Source: Dryocosmus kuriphilus
Taxonomy: Eukaryota; Arthropoda; Insecta; Hymenoptera; Cynipidae
Length of the DNA stretch: 64,000 nucleotides
Assembly: GCA_038277395.1 (NCBI GenBank)
Contig: CM076190.1
Coordinates: 127,378,197 to 127,442,196, forward strand
Direction: 5' to 3'
Below are positions 32,359 through 48,913 of the stretch, in pieces; positions within the stretch are counted from its first letter, which is position 1; each line of letters opens with the position of its first letter. The notes beneath the pieces are model-generated. The model saw only the letters and a program-made list of their open reading frames with translations, did no database searches and was not told the origin of the DNA. Position numbers and translations under genes: made by a program.

Positions 32359-32643
32359 AGAGTGAGACGATGGTCATGGGGGCTAAGGCGTGTAGGCCTT
32401 TAGACCCACTCCTTCGGTTTGCGGGTTCGATTCCCGCTTCGCACTCTGGATGAACCTCGGCGGCACACGCGGTGAACACTTGCCTAGCAAGAGAGTTGTT
32501 CATCTCCGGTATATTGTGGCGCCGGTACTGTAGGTCCCCCTCCCATCTCCAAAGTATGTGTGTGGGGGGTGTGCAAAGGAATGGTGGAAAAATACAAAAA
32601 ACAATGTAAACCCTCAGGGGACACATTAGAAAAAAAGAAAAAG
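32359..32643 (+). mobile_element. tRNA-derived SINE
   Basis: 285 bp flanked by a perfect 16-bp duplication AAATAATATAATAATG (32343-32358 and 32644-32659). The head (32359-32446) is tRNA-like: 5' AGAGTG pairs with CGCACTCT, there is an A-box-like TGGTCATGGGGGCTAAGG, and a T arm GCGGG-TTCGATT-CCCGC with B box GGTTCGATTCC (32424-32434). The tail ends ATGTAAACCCTCAGGGGACACATT and A-rich sequence. It is transcribed by RNA polymerase III in such elements (known). Confidence 0.85.
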
Positions 32644-32829
32644 AAATAATATAATAATGGAAGATTCTAAGGAACCTGGGATAGATGAGATTCCAGATGA
32701 AGTCTGAAAATACGGGGGAAAAGAATTAAACGAATGGCCGTGGATAATGTGCAATAGAGTATGGAGTGGAGAGGGTTGGCCAGAATTATGGAAAGAAGGG
32801 ATAGTGGTACCAATAGTGAAAAATAGTAA

Positions 32830-33162
32830 TGTTCCAGAACCAATTTAATTTACTTCAGAAATATATATATATTTCAGTTTTGTATTTAATTTGTTTGTTG
32901 CGAATAGAGCGAGACCTTTATGCTTATACCTGAAACGGATTTGTTTATTTTGAGAGGGCCGCTTCTTTGTTATTATTGCTTGATTGTGCTGAGAAGAAAA
33001 GGTGGGTCGGGCGAGTCGGTATTGTGCTACCTACCGAAGAGTGCGCACGTGAGACGGTTCTAACGTCGAGATTTGGCTTTCGCTACGATAAAGTATTGTT
33101 TGAACCAGTGAATCCCATCTTTCATTGTGTTTCACCTACACCTCCAACTCCTCTCAATAAAA
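32830..33162 (+). repeat. 5' LTR of the BEL/Pao element
   Basis: Starts TGTTCCAGAACC; shares GCGAATAGAGCGAGACC, GCCGCTTCTTTGTTATTATTG and CCAACTCCTCTCAATAA with the 3' LTR. It is 90 bp longer because the 3' copy has two deletions. Confidence 0.85.
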
Positions 33163-33164
33163 TA

Positions 33165-33180
33165 TGGTGCCGAAACCCGG
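33165..33180 (+). promoter_or_regulatory. Primer binding site of the BEL/Pao element
   Basis: TGGTGCCGAAACCCGG follows the 5' LTR by two bases. It has the TGG start expected for pairing with a tRNA 3' CCA end. The tRNA species was not determined. Confidence 0.7.
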
Positions 33181-33240
33181 AAGTTTTCTTAACACCGGGA
33201 TCAGAGTTGAGCTTTTCTCAGTGAAAAGTGCCGTTTAGTG

Positions 33241-38789
<5,549 letters not shown>

Positions 38790-39336
38790 TTTTGGAGACG
38801 CTGGCTCAGGAATACCTTCCAACTAATACCTTTCAAACTAATAAGCAGCAAAGGTGATCCGTAAATAGAAACATATCGGATAGTTGTTTGGGGCTCCATG
38901 CTATTTGTCTTACTTTAGTCCGGCAAGAATTATAAAGGCACTTGGCACTTGATGAGCCAAGAGATTGATACAAGAGGTTGTACATGAATGACTGTGAGAG
39001 AAAGGCACTTAGCCCTTTATGGGCTAAGGGATCAATGGTACATGCAACTAACGATGCATGAGAATTGGGCACATAACAGGTATCTCCTGCTAAGAGAATA
39101 TTGAAGTTTACCTAAAGTAGAGGAAGAAAGAGGAGAATTGTTGATTACACCAATTGTTTATTTCCAAAGTAGTTTCCAACGTATCTTGTGTCCTTCTCCC
39201 TGTTGTCTTCTTTGTTTTGCAGTTGTTCAAACATGATCTCAAGCCAGAACAAAAAATTCGAGTGCAGTTCCAAATAAATGAGCAGATAGTCATGGAGATG
39301 GCACGGAAGCCATAGTTCCCGTACGGGTCGGAGGAA

Positions 39337-39579
39337 TGTTCCAGATTCAATGTAATTTACTTCAGAAATATATATATTTTAAGTTTTGTATTTAATTTAG
39401 TTGTTGCGAATAGAGCGAGACCTTTATGGCCGCTTCTTTGTTATTATTGCTTGATTGTTGCGCACGTGAGACGATTCTAATGTCGAGATTTGTCTTTTGC
39501 TACAATAAATTATTGTTTGAACAAGTGAATCCCATCTTTCATTTTGTTTCACCTACGCGTCCAACTCCTCTCAATAACA
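39337..39579 (+). repeat. 3' LTR of the BEL/Pao element
   Basis: Starts TGTTCCAGATTC and ends TCAATAACA. Lacks two segments of the 5' LTR (between CCTTTATG and GCCGC, and between TTGATTG and GCGCACGTGAG). Confidence 0.85.
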
Positions 39580-41049
39580 GGTAATGGTGAGGAGGTTAAA
39601 GTGATTTTAATGTCAACATTATATTAGCTATATGTGACTGTTTAATCGCAGAGGTTGAAGAAAGAAGTTGAGGAAAAAAGATAGTGCCAACGAATAAAAC
39701 GGGGTTTAGGAAAGGAATGGGGAGTGATGGATAACATATATGTTTTGAATTATTTGGTAAATAAAAGGACTGAAAAGAAGAAAGGGGCAATGTTCTTGGG
39801 TTTAAAAGCGGCATTTGACTCATTGGACTGAGACGAGGTTGAAAAAATTATTGCTAGGAAGGGGGTAAGAGACGGCCCATTGTTATTTAACGTATTCATA
39901 TCAGTCTTGAAAGATGAAATTAAGAGAAAAGGCTTGGGAGGAGTTAAGATGGGAAAAGAAAAGATATGTACACTGGCATATGAAGATGATATAGTAGTCA
40001 TGGCGGACAATGAAGAAGGGATGGTGGGCTGAATTATAGGATTGGAGAAATACCTGGATGGAAAAAAGTTGAAAATAAATGTAGAAAAGGCTAAAATACT
40101 GAGGTTCAGAGAAGGAGGGGGAAGAAAGAAGAATGGTATATACCTTTCAAACAATGAGGATCACAGAGCCCACATAAGATCAAGGCTAAAAGAGCAGCAG
40201 GGGTAATGAAGCAGATATGGGGAATACGAAACAAAAGGTTAAGAAACATTGGAAAAGGAGGATATGGTTGTTTGATACGATGATGTGGCCGATATTACGT
40301 TACGGAGCAGTGATATGGGGATGGAAAGAAAGGGAAGATACTAGATGCTACAAGAAAGGTTGGACAAATTTAGACACTAGGTTTAGATTGGAGGACACTA
40401 GGATATGTGATGGGAGAAGAAGCACAAAGGGATACATTGAGTACTAGAGCGGAAAAGAGGGCATTGAAATTTAAAGAGAAGCTAAGAGAGGGAAGGAGCG
40501 AAAGGTTTAGCGAGAGAGTGCTTGAGGGGTATAGAGGAAAGAAGATGGAGGACGATATAACTAATAAGATGGGAAAAAGAAGGAAAGGAATTTTTTGGAG
40601 ATAGAGGTATCGGAGATGGACATGGAGTAAAGTATGAAACATTGGAGAAAGAGAGAGGGGAAAACAACTAATAGAAAGATTGAAGTTGATTGAGGAATCA
40701 AAACAGAATAAGTGGTATAAAATAAGGTCATAAAAAATGTAGGACTACCAAAGTATTTAGAAAAGTGTTGGGAAGAGAAGAGATGGGCAAGAATAGCAAT
40801 ATTTAGATTGGGAAACAAAGTAAGGGAAGGGATGTGTTGGAAAGAGCAAAAGAATAGAAAGTGCAGAATATATCAGTGAGAAGAGGAAACTTGGGAACAT
40901 GTTTGGGATGGATGTAGAAGAAGAATGGAAGAGAAAGGAAGCTGGCAAGAGAATGTAGAAAAGATCTTCGGAAAGGAAGGATTGGGAAAAGAATGGATGA
41001 GGGATTTAGGAAAAGGTAGAGTCTAATCAAATCAATTCAATTCTCTATC

Positions 41050-41375
41050 GAGAGATTGTTACGCAGACGGCAACATACACAATCGGTTAAGATTTCGTTT
41101 GCAAATGCCGCTCGCGGTCTTCACGTTTCCCACTCTGGCGATGTCATCGCTCCGAGGATGCAGCTCGATGATCGCACCCAGTGGCCATCGTGCACATCCA
41201 AGATTTTCCTCCATCAGTATAACCACCGAATCAACCCTCAGTTACTCGGTCGATTTGTGCCATTTTTGGCGCGTTTGCAATTCGTTAGGGTAATTCTTAT
41301 GCGATTTGCCCCAGAAGTCCTGTCGAGCATTTGTGATGAAGTTGTAGGTTGATAGTCGATTAGCAGGAACTTTAA
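41050..41375 (-). pseudogene. Second BEL/Pao fragment: integrase C-terminal domain
   Basis: On the minus strand: DFWGKSHKNYPNELQTRQKW, a stop, LRVDSVVILMEENLGCARWP, LGAIIELHPRSDD and ARVGNVKTASGI..LCMLP. This is the DUF5641-type domain that ends BEL/Pao pol proteins. It is an isolated fragment, opposite in orientation to the BEL element at 32830-39579, whose own C-terminus is lost. Confidence 0.7.
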
Positions 41376-41579
41376 CAAGATTTTTCTCAGGTTAAAAATT
41401 GAAAGGTCGAACTATCAAGCATGGGGATGAAGCCACATGTAAATTGGGAGAAACAAAGATGGCCGCTATACATTACAAAAAAGACCTTCAACGACTTCAG
41501 CCGTCATGCAAGGCCCTGAAGTCAAATTAGCGGCGGGAAAATTTAAACTCATTTTGTTTTACTGTAAATAAAATGAAGA

Positions 41580-41725
41580 AATTATGTCAATATATTTTTC
41601 CTGAAAATACGAACTTATGTAAATATCACTTGTAATAAATTGTAGAATTTTTGTTTCTATAACTTATGTCAAGAGATATTTAAATATTAAAGTTCGTATT
41701 TCAGGAAAAATATATTCACATAATT
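41580..41725. repeat. Palindromic MITE
   Basis: Arms of about 36 bp (41580-41616 and 41690-41725; AATTATGTCAATATATTTTT... and its near complement, with one or two mismatches) around a 73-bp centre. No coding capacity. The surrounding 41376-42143 hold no recognised gene. Confidence 0.7.
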
Positions 41726-42143
41726 TGAGTAATTTCAAAAAGAGAAGTATTAGGAAATGAATAAAATAAGAACATGAAATAAATAAATAGGAAATGAGAA
41801 AGTAGTAATGAAAAAAATGTATTGAAAAAATAATAAGCCATTCTTTTAAATTTGAAACAGTTTATTTTAGAATTCGTACGAACAACCCGAACAATGATAA
41901 CTGTGAACAATGAAATTAGCAAATAGAACGAAGTTTTGAATTATAAATAAACATGACTTTTCGGAAATAGTGTTTTTCGAAACGAACTTGAAACATTAAG
42001 AAGTCATAAAATAAATGTTTCATTGCAATTCCCATTGTAAATGACAGATAAAATTTGAAACAGTGAATTTAATTGTATTTTAAAGCTGCATATCTGTAAA
42101 ATACAATTTATGAAAGAAGATTATTTCGCTTGCTTATGTATTT

Positions 42144-45100
42144 TCATCTTCTTTGCGTGTTCATCGGGGCACAATTTAGTTGCACTTTCTTGTACGAATT
42201 GCTTAACGACAAGTCTTGCACAGCGTTAACAATAAGTCGTTCACAAGAATGATTATCACAAAAAGGAACATAGGCTGAACAGTTTTTGGAAAAAAATTCA
42301 AGAAATTTGTCCTCTAGAGGAAATTTATGACCGCATTGCGATAAGTAAGTGTACATAAAATCGTGGACATTTTCGATTACCAATATAATTAAATCGCTGG
42401 CGTAAATATTGTCTACCTTATTATTAGAATCTTCATGCAAAGGAGATAAGAAGTGACCTTCAGTTATTTCTGTACTATAAAATGCTTCTTTGCAAGAGTT
42501 GCAATTTTCAGGTACGTTAATACTCTTTAATAAGACTTCTGCCACGCGAGATACACCATTAGATGCATCGAATGGTAGATTTTCTATATTTGTGTCACCT
42601 AATAAAGATGTATCTTCGGTAAGAAGGTCCTCTTCTTTGGCATGAAGAATAATAGTTTGAAAATCATCTTCAATAAAGTTACGCAAATTATTATCTAAAG
42701 GAGTACAGTAATCCATTTCGCAATTACTTTCGTTAATTTGTGGCTGAGACATATTATTTACAATAATTGTCTTTAGTGCAGCTGAAAACTGATAGCAGGT
42801 GGGATTGGTATTTGCAATACCATGTTGTCGAATACTACAAAATAAATTTTCAACTGGATCTTAGTTGAAAGATCTGCAAGCAAGATAGTTTAATCCTTTA
42901 CATTTTAATTGCGACCATAAAAATTTAAACGATCTTATGTTAATAACCCAACTTTTTAAAAATGAGTAGCAATTTGTCATATTTTTACAACTGATTGTAC
43001 TATTTTCATCTGTTTTACATTCCCATAGTTTCCACTTTGGTATTGTTTCAGCCAATTCGTCCCAAAGTTTAAAATGAATGGATGTGTCGGAAATACCACA
43101 CCTGTATGGCTTTCCCTCTGGATGTGTTAAAGTTGCACTGTTCATTGAATCAAATAAACAGTTGATAATATAAATGAATTGTGCTGTAAAAATTGCCTCA
43201 GCAGGCAACAATTTTGATGCGATGCGCAAAATGTTCTATACTTGAAGCCATAGTATTACTTAGCTGAGCGGCTGCAATTCCTACTTTCATCTTACTGTAT
43301 GAGTCGTTCGCATTAAAATGTTCTGACTTTAATTTTGTTAAAACTTTAAAAGTCTTTTTTTTAACTAATTCGAAAGCTTGTTTTATGTATTCAAACTTTG
43401 CAAACTTCCCGGCGTGAAATTCAACATGACATTTAAGCATGGCGTTTCTTGTGCATTTCAATAAGTGAGGAACATCGAAAAAAATAGCAACAGGTTGCTT
43501 ATTTACATTGAAATAATATGGATCCTTCGTGCCTTTAGTTTCTGAACATAATTGCGTGACGGCAGAATGATTCGCGGGTCCCTGGTCACAAACTGTTGAG
43601 ACAACGTTTAGACCAATACTTTGCAACTGTTCAATGATTGAAACAATTAGTTTTTTTAAATTAACCGTACTAACTGTATTTGCAGTAAAATAATACGCTA
43701 TAACTTGCTTCCACGGCTACGAATGCTTTCTCCCCAAGTGGCCTAAATCCTTATAACCGATTAGTTTTTGTTCACGGGCATCGTAATGTAACCCAGAAGA
43801 AAGTGAAACTTCATCAAACATAAGAGAACAACATTTATCTAAATCTCTCATTTTTGAAAGTTTTACTTTTAAATTCTCCATAATAGACTTATTTAAACCT
43901 GTATCAAGAGGTATTTTTGATAAAACACCTTTTAATAGTCGCGGAGTTGGCAATATAAAATAAGAACTAATTTATCTGTATAAATTTGGGCTTCGTTTGT
44001 ACATAGACAATGCAAAATCTTTGTCCTCAACAGTCCATCTACGATGGGACGGTTTCTTTTTAGCATTCCTCAGTTGAGAATCTATAAACTTTTTTGTAAC
44101 GTCATTTAAATTCTGCTCTATTGCCGAAAACATTTCTTTTTTGTATAAATATTATAGAGCAATAAATTTCTTTTCTTTACATTCAAATTTTGTTTTTAAT
44201 TTAGATAACTTTGCACTGATATTGCGGTGGGTTTGATACATTTTCTTCTTCACTGGAGAAAGACATACTTTTGCTAAGCCTATTTGAGTAATAATGCCTT
44301 CTGAGGATTTTCTTTTGCGAGGTGTTGTTTTACATTCAGTTATATTTGGCAAAATTTCATTTTCAACAGCTTCTATGTTAGATTTTTCTTTCAAAATACT
44401 ACCCAATTCTAAAAGCAATGAAAGTGAAATTGGATCAGAATTCCCATTTAAACCGGATTGATTACTATTAGAAGATTCCTGTTCATTTAGAGGTATATTA
44501 TCTCCAAGTATTTTAGGATCAAGATCATGCAATACTTCTTTATGTGTTTCAGTAAAAGTCTCATTCGAACCAGACTGATTATTACTATTACAAGATTTCT
44601 CTGTAATTTGAGATACATTATCTCCAAAAGTTTCCTGCTTAGAATCATGTTGCATCTTTTCTTTTTCGCTAAAGTTCAACTCAACTTCGTGCAGATCATC
44701 TACTACAGTTTTATTAATTAAATTATTTAAGGAGTTAGGTGCTTTCGAATTATTTGTTCTGTTGACTAAAACGGAAGTCTGCTGATCAATGTTAGTGTTT
44801 GAAGATTGAATGTTAGATCCATGTTGAATTAAAACTACTTTATTTTCAGGATTTATGTTTTCAGAATTGGATAATATTGCTTCGGAACGTTTAGGTACAG
44901 CAGACCAAATTAGTGATGATCGAATCGAGTTCATAAAATCAGAGTCCGAAAAATGATCCTCGCAAATGTAAAAATTATCGCATTTAACGGAAATCTCAAT
45001 ATTACAAACATTTTGCCACTTTTTTCTAGAATTGTTACTTCATGGAAGTCTATGAAACCGTTTATTTTCACCTGCTAGAGGATGACCTGAACTGTACTGT

Positions 45101-45165
45101 TTCTTTTCGCACCCGAGAAATTTGCAAGAATACCTAAGCTTGGGTTTTGACGCTTTTAAAGAACA
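42144..45165 (-). pseudogene. P-element/THAP9-type transposase (broken)
   Basis: Reads on the minus strand. N-terminal THAP zinc finger: YSCKFLGCEKK, a stop, RKKWQNVC, FYICEDHFSDSDF, then AVP (about 45130-44900). A low-complexity Asn/Ser linker with no catalytic motif follows (44152-44890). The catalytic part has LMFDEVSLSSGLHYD (first acidic site, about 43830), VSTVCDQGPANHSAV and FDVPHLLKCTRNAMLK (43626-43430), and DPVENLFCSIRQHG (acidic site, about 42860-42820). The C-terminal region runs to 42144. Breaks lie near 44990, 43970, 43700, 43200 and 42860. This layout is that of P elements and the domesticated THAP9; the breaks point to a dead transposon. Terminal inverted repeats were not found. 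Confidence 0.8.
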
Positions 45166-45289
45166 CAAAATAATACCTACGCCAGCAAATTAATTAAATT
45201 AACTAATGAATTAAAATCTAATTAACTTACATTAATGCTAATCATAATTCTAGGATCACAGCATCGTAGTATTGCTTACATCCCTTTCT

Positions 45290-45560
45290 CAGGATGATCC
45301 AAATCCTCCGCCTTGGAATAGGACAACGAATATCATGTTGTTCTTCCAAATTTTTGTAGCTCAGGTAAATTTGCGTGTTCTTCGAGAGGTTCGCTGTATG
45401 TTCGAACCACGATTGAAATCTAAATCAAATCTGTAGAGAAGTGTGAAATCTAAGTCGAATCTGTAGAGACGTGTTCTTACTGGGGCATCTCTCATTTGGA
45501 TCAGTGTCTGCTCCCTGGAATATTATCTTATTTTAGTTACATTTATACTCTTAATATTAA
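45290..45560 (-). other. Partial duplicate of the ORC2-like exon border, plus unassigned frame
   Basis: 45485-45560 matches 47195-47260 (both CTGGAATATTAT(C/T)T(C/T)ATTTTAGTTA next to a TGGGG(C)A(A/T)(T/C)TCTCAT block). This copies the intron end and first bases of exon A of the ORC2 pseudogene. On the minus strand an open frame continues (SWFEHTANLSKNTQIYLSYK...) that I do not recognise. 45570-46030 is AT-rich with nothing identified. Confidence 0.4.
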
Positions 45561-46037
45561 ATTTGAAAGCGTCTTTTTGGCATAAACGTTGACTTTTAAA
45601 TGTCTTTGAAATATTTTTTATTACATATGTAATATATGTTTTATATATTTAAAGTATCTTTTTAAAATATAAATATAATTTTTACAGTTTGAATTTTGTT
45701 TTGAAATATACTTAAACAGTTTTAAATATTTTTAAAATCACGACAAATTCCTTAAAATCATTTCAAATAACTGAAACTCCTAACTGTAAAACTTAAACTG
45801 GGTAAACTTAAACTTGTAATGCCATAATATCTCTTAAAAATTTCAAAAAATCACATAAATCTTTTAAAATCGTTTTCAGTTTCTTGGAAATCTATTCAAA
45901 TTCTTCAAATTCAAAAAAGAGTCTATAGAAATGTTTAAAAAATAAATTTTAAGTTTTAAAGTTATTTAATTAATTATGGGATCTGGCATAAAAACGTAAA
46001 TATTAGATTAAAGATAAAGGATATTTAGAAATCTTAC

Positions 46038-47221
46038 ATAGAGAAGCATTTACGTGATCGACGGAAGCTACCAAATGTTAATTGGAAAAATTAGCAAGAT
46101 AGGAAAGCTTATCTTGAACCTTGCTAGAACGAAGCAACAAATAAATCCGATCCTTCGGAATTTCCTTTAAGGTCTTCTCTATTAACTCCATGCAGTCGTT
46201 TAAACTTGCTGGTGGTTCTAAATCCATCAGGTCCTTCAATATTCCATCCATTATCTGTAAAAAAATTCTTAGAAAATACTGTTTCGAAAAAAACTAATGA
46301 TTGCATTACAAATGTATACATTTTTAGTCATTAATTTATCAAATCAATTGCGAACTCAGACAAGTAAAAGTAAGTAATTTTATCAAAAGGAGTCCTTATT
46401 TCTGTATATGCTTTTAAATCTTTCGTAAAATTGGAAAATTTTTTAGATTAAAAACATACTAAATTTTCCTCCTTTAACGTCAAACTGGGAAAGAATCCAT
46501 TTACTATTAAATTTGGACAACCGCCGATAATTTCTTGGTGGAAATCGTGGATTACGTATCGCTTGGATCCAAAACCGTGCAACAATATACTGAAATAACA
46601 ACAATAGACTGACAATATACTCTAAATTTTAATTGTACATTAATAAATTAAAAATTGATATAGCACATTGAAAATAGTTTTAACACTCGTGTTAAATTAA
46701 AAAATGAACACTTACTCTAGTAAAAAAAGCCAGAATGGAAATTGTCATTTATTTTCCTTTTCGAGGCGAAGAATTCCGTCCTGATCAGCATCGGAAATAT
46801 GCAACTGACTTTCTAATAATTCGTCTATTTTCTCTTTGTCTAGTTTTTGAGTCTTGAGCCTTCCAAGTGTGCGACTGGACGTAAAAGCCTTCTCAAACTG
46901 ATTTTCAAAAAACTCTTCTGGGTTTAAGTGCTGTAGAAAATAGGTAAACATTAAGCAATTAAAAACAGTGTAAATTGAAATTTAAAATAGGCGTATATTT
47001 CAGTATAAGTTTTTAAGTTTTCTCCTTTTACGTACCTCAACATCGTCCTGTATCCTGGTATCCGGCAAATTAAATATCTCCAAAAACTGTCCTCGCTCGG
47101 TTTTAGCCATGAAGAAGATGCTCTTTGTTTTGTGTGTCGCGGAGCAAACGAAGATTTCCTTTCCATTTTCAAGCTCATCCAAATCGTTTCTCCGCTGGGG
47201 AATTTCTCATCGGATCACTTC
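46038..47221 (-). pseudogene. ORC2: Origin recognition complex subunit 2 (ORC2), intron-containing pseudogene
   Basis: Four exons on the minus strand with normal splice sites and consistent phases: A 47221-47036, B 46930-46716, C 46589-46460, D 46254-46038. B reads NPEEFFENQFEKAFTSSRTL, GRLKTQKLDKEKIDELL and QFPFWLFLL; C reads LLHGFGSKRYVIHDFH and LIVNGFFPSLTLKE; D reads IMDGILKDLMDLEP, PKDRIYLLLRS and HLVASVDHVNA. These are the ORC2 core signatures (YG.GSK, NGFFP, IASIDHINAP). ORC2 is part of the six-subunit complex that marks replication origins. Three in-frame stops (near 47207, 46743 and 46079) break it, and the N-terminus and the C-terminal winged helix are absent. Retained introns mean a DNA-level copy or a decayed gene, not a retrocopy. 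A sequencing artefact is the other explanation. Confidence 0.75.
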
Positions 47222-47820
47222 CTGGAATATTATTTCATTTTAGTTAGATTTATATAGAGGGATGTTATGTGATACAAATTTTTGTTAGAAACACAAATAT
47301 TTGAAATATCGACAATGAATAATAATTTGCGACGTGAAACATAATCTCAAAATATAAATCTGTTACATACCTTTTATTGTTATAAAACTAATCCTGCATG
47401 GATATCCTGCATGTTAAATGAACATTGCTAATCACTACAAATAACTACAAATCATTACAAATATGAGTAAAGGCAGAAAATACAGACGCCGAACACAATA
47501 ACCGAACACAACGACCACGGCCGGCATGGACGGCATTACACCGTGTGTTAGCCGCGCAGACGCATTACCTTCGGCGTTGGTATTCAAATTACTCAAATAA
47601 TCGACATAAATCCGCCTATTTCTGATTGGCTGAAGGAACCCCCCACATCTGCAAAGAGATGTTTCTCCCCTTCCATAGCGGGCTTCACCCCCATGCTATC
47701 AAGAGGTGATCAGAAGTTATAGCCAAATGATCATTAGGATCATCTGAAAGAGCGCACAGAGGTCGAGAATTTACAAACATGAGGAATCACAAACACGCGA
47801 AATTCACAAGCGCGAGAGAC
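47222..47820. other. Upstream flank of the ORC2 pseudogene
   Basis: No gene recognised. 47510-47700 is GC-richer than its surroundings and has an inverted CCAAT-type box (GATTGGCT at about 47626), which would suit a housekeeping promoter for the minus-strand ORC2 copy. This is inference. Confidence 0.3.
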
Positions 47821-48310
47821 CGGCGTTGGCGTCGCACACGCGGTTGCTAGTATTGTTGTACAAAGAGATTGATTCGCTGACAGAATCTCCGGTTGCGTTG
47901 TCGCGACCGGATTCCAGATTCACTAGTGGAAAATGGAAACCAATTGATTCGCTGTGGAATCTCCGATCGTGCTTCGGCGATCGGATTTCGAAATTCACTG
48001 GCGGAATTCGGAAGGAAAACGAAATCTATTCGCTTATGAGACCGACGCGCGGGAGATGTACCCGGACCGATCGGTAGAGGACCACTACTCGCCAACGACG
48101 TTCTCGCGCGCTTGCTTATCCCCTTTCACTCCTTCTCTGCCACCACTCTACCATGCGATAGATTCAAATCTAGATACTCGCGCGCAAACATACAGGTTTA
48201 TAGCCTGGTTCACAATCAGAAACTGTGTTACGACGGAACACCATGTAAACCCTGAGGGGAACATTATTAAATATAGAAGAAGAATTTGTCATAGTAGTGT
48301 AACATAACCT
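47821..48310 (+). repeat. Unclassified repeat with tandem hairpin units and SINE-like tail
   Basis: Two units of about 75 bp (near 47869-47940 and 47941-48015) each start TTGATTCGCTG and hold a hairpin (CCGG..CGACCGG; TCCGATCG..CGATCGGA). The segment ends near 48272 with ATGTAAACCCTGAGGGGAAC, nearly identical to the tail of the SINE at 32359-32643, so it may be a SINE or LINE 3' end using the same replication machinery. Confidence 0.45.
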
Positions 48311-48564
48311 ACAAGGAGACGCGGTTCGTTACCATCCTATGGTAGCGTCCAGAAGTGGCGTTACATTTTGATCCAATCATTTTGTGACTGTTTATCACCT
48401 GAAATAATTAATTTAGCACACAACCAGTTGGCATTTTCTATTTTGCGTCTCAAATTTTAGTCCAACTAACTTGTGTCTGCGCTGGCCATATTTTTAGGAA
48501 TATAATTCTCTTATGTTTGCATTTTTTTGTTTGCTTGTGGCGTCTAACAAGAATATGCTTTCGA

Positions 48565-48770
48565 TTGTCAGGTGGTCGCCGTTCTGCGAGCTTAAGGACA
48601 CGGGATTAGGAGAGTCGTTCGCGAAGTCGCTCTCGAAAGCGTTCTCGTAGCCGTTTTTCGAAATCGATCTTATAGACGTTCTGTCAGTCCAAGAAGACGA
48701 CAACATAGTCGCGAAAGAACCGAATATTGAAGAGAAATTAGACGACATGGTGAAGATCGTTATTCAGTCC
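48565..48770 (+). pseudogene. SR-protein-like exon remnant
   Basis: After a possible acceptor (TTTCGATTGTCAG) the plus strand reads GGRRSASLRTRD, stop, ESRSRSRSRKRSRSRFSKS, stop, and in a shifted frame YRRSVSPRRRQHSRERTEY. Such Arg-Ser dipeptide runs are typical of splicing factors. It is interrupted by stops and a frameshift. Which SR protein it came from cannot be told; low-complexity chance is possible. Confidence 0.4.
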
Positions 48771-48803
48771 ACTTGGACACACGGAATTGTTTATGACATC
48801 TCG

Positions 48804-48858
48804 ATCGATCACCAAAGTTAAGTAGCGCTTCGATCGGTTACAAGACGGATGGTAGCCA
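48804..48858 (+). ncRNA. 5S rRNA-like fragment (SINE3 head or 5S pseudogene)
   Basis: CGATCACCAAAGTTAAGTAG followed by CGGTTA and GGATGG matches the internal promoter region of insect 5S rRNA (CGATCACCGAAGTTAAGCAGC ... CGGTTAGTACTTGGATGG). Only the middle of the gene is present. It may be the head of a 5S-derived SINE or a decayed 5S copy. Confidence 0.55.
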
Positions 48859-48913
48859 TCGTATTAGACGGAGTGTATCAGCTTTTAAGCTGCCTTCACT
48901 CTCAAATAATATA

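Noticed and set aside
32359..32446. Possible functional tRNA gene
   Set aside because: It has A and B boxes and a T arm, but the anticodon arm is poor, a non-tRNA body and A-rich tail follow, and a 16-bp target duplication surrounds it: it is a SINE head.
38833..40667. Several minus-strand ORFs between 38833 and 40667
   Set aside because: Antisense to purine-rich BEL and non-LTR coding sequence, which keeps the opposite strand open; no motifs seen.
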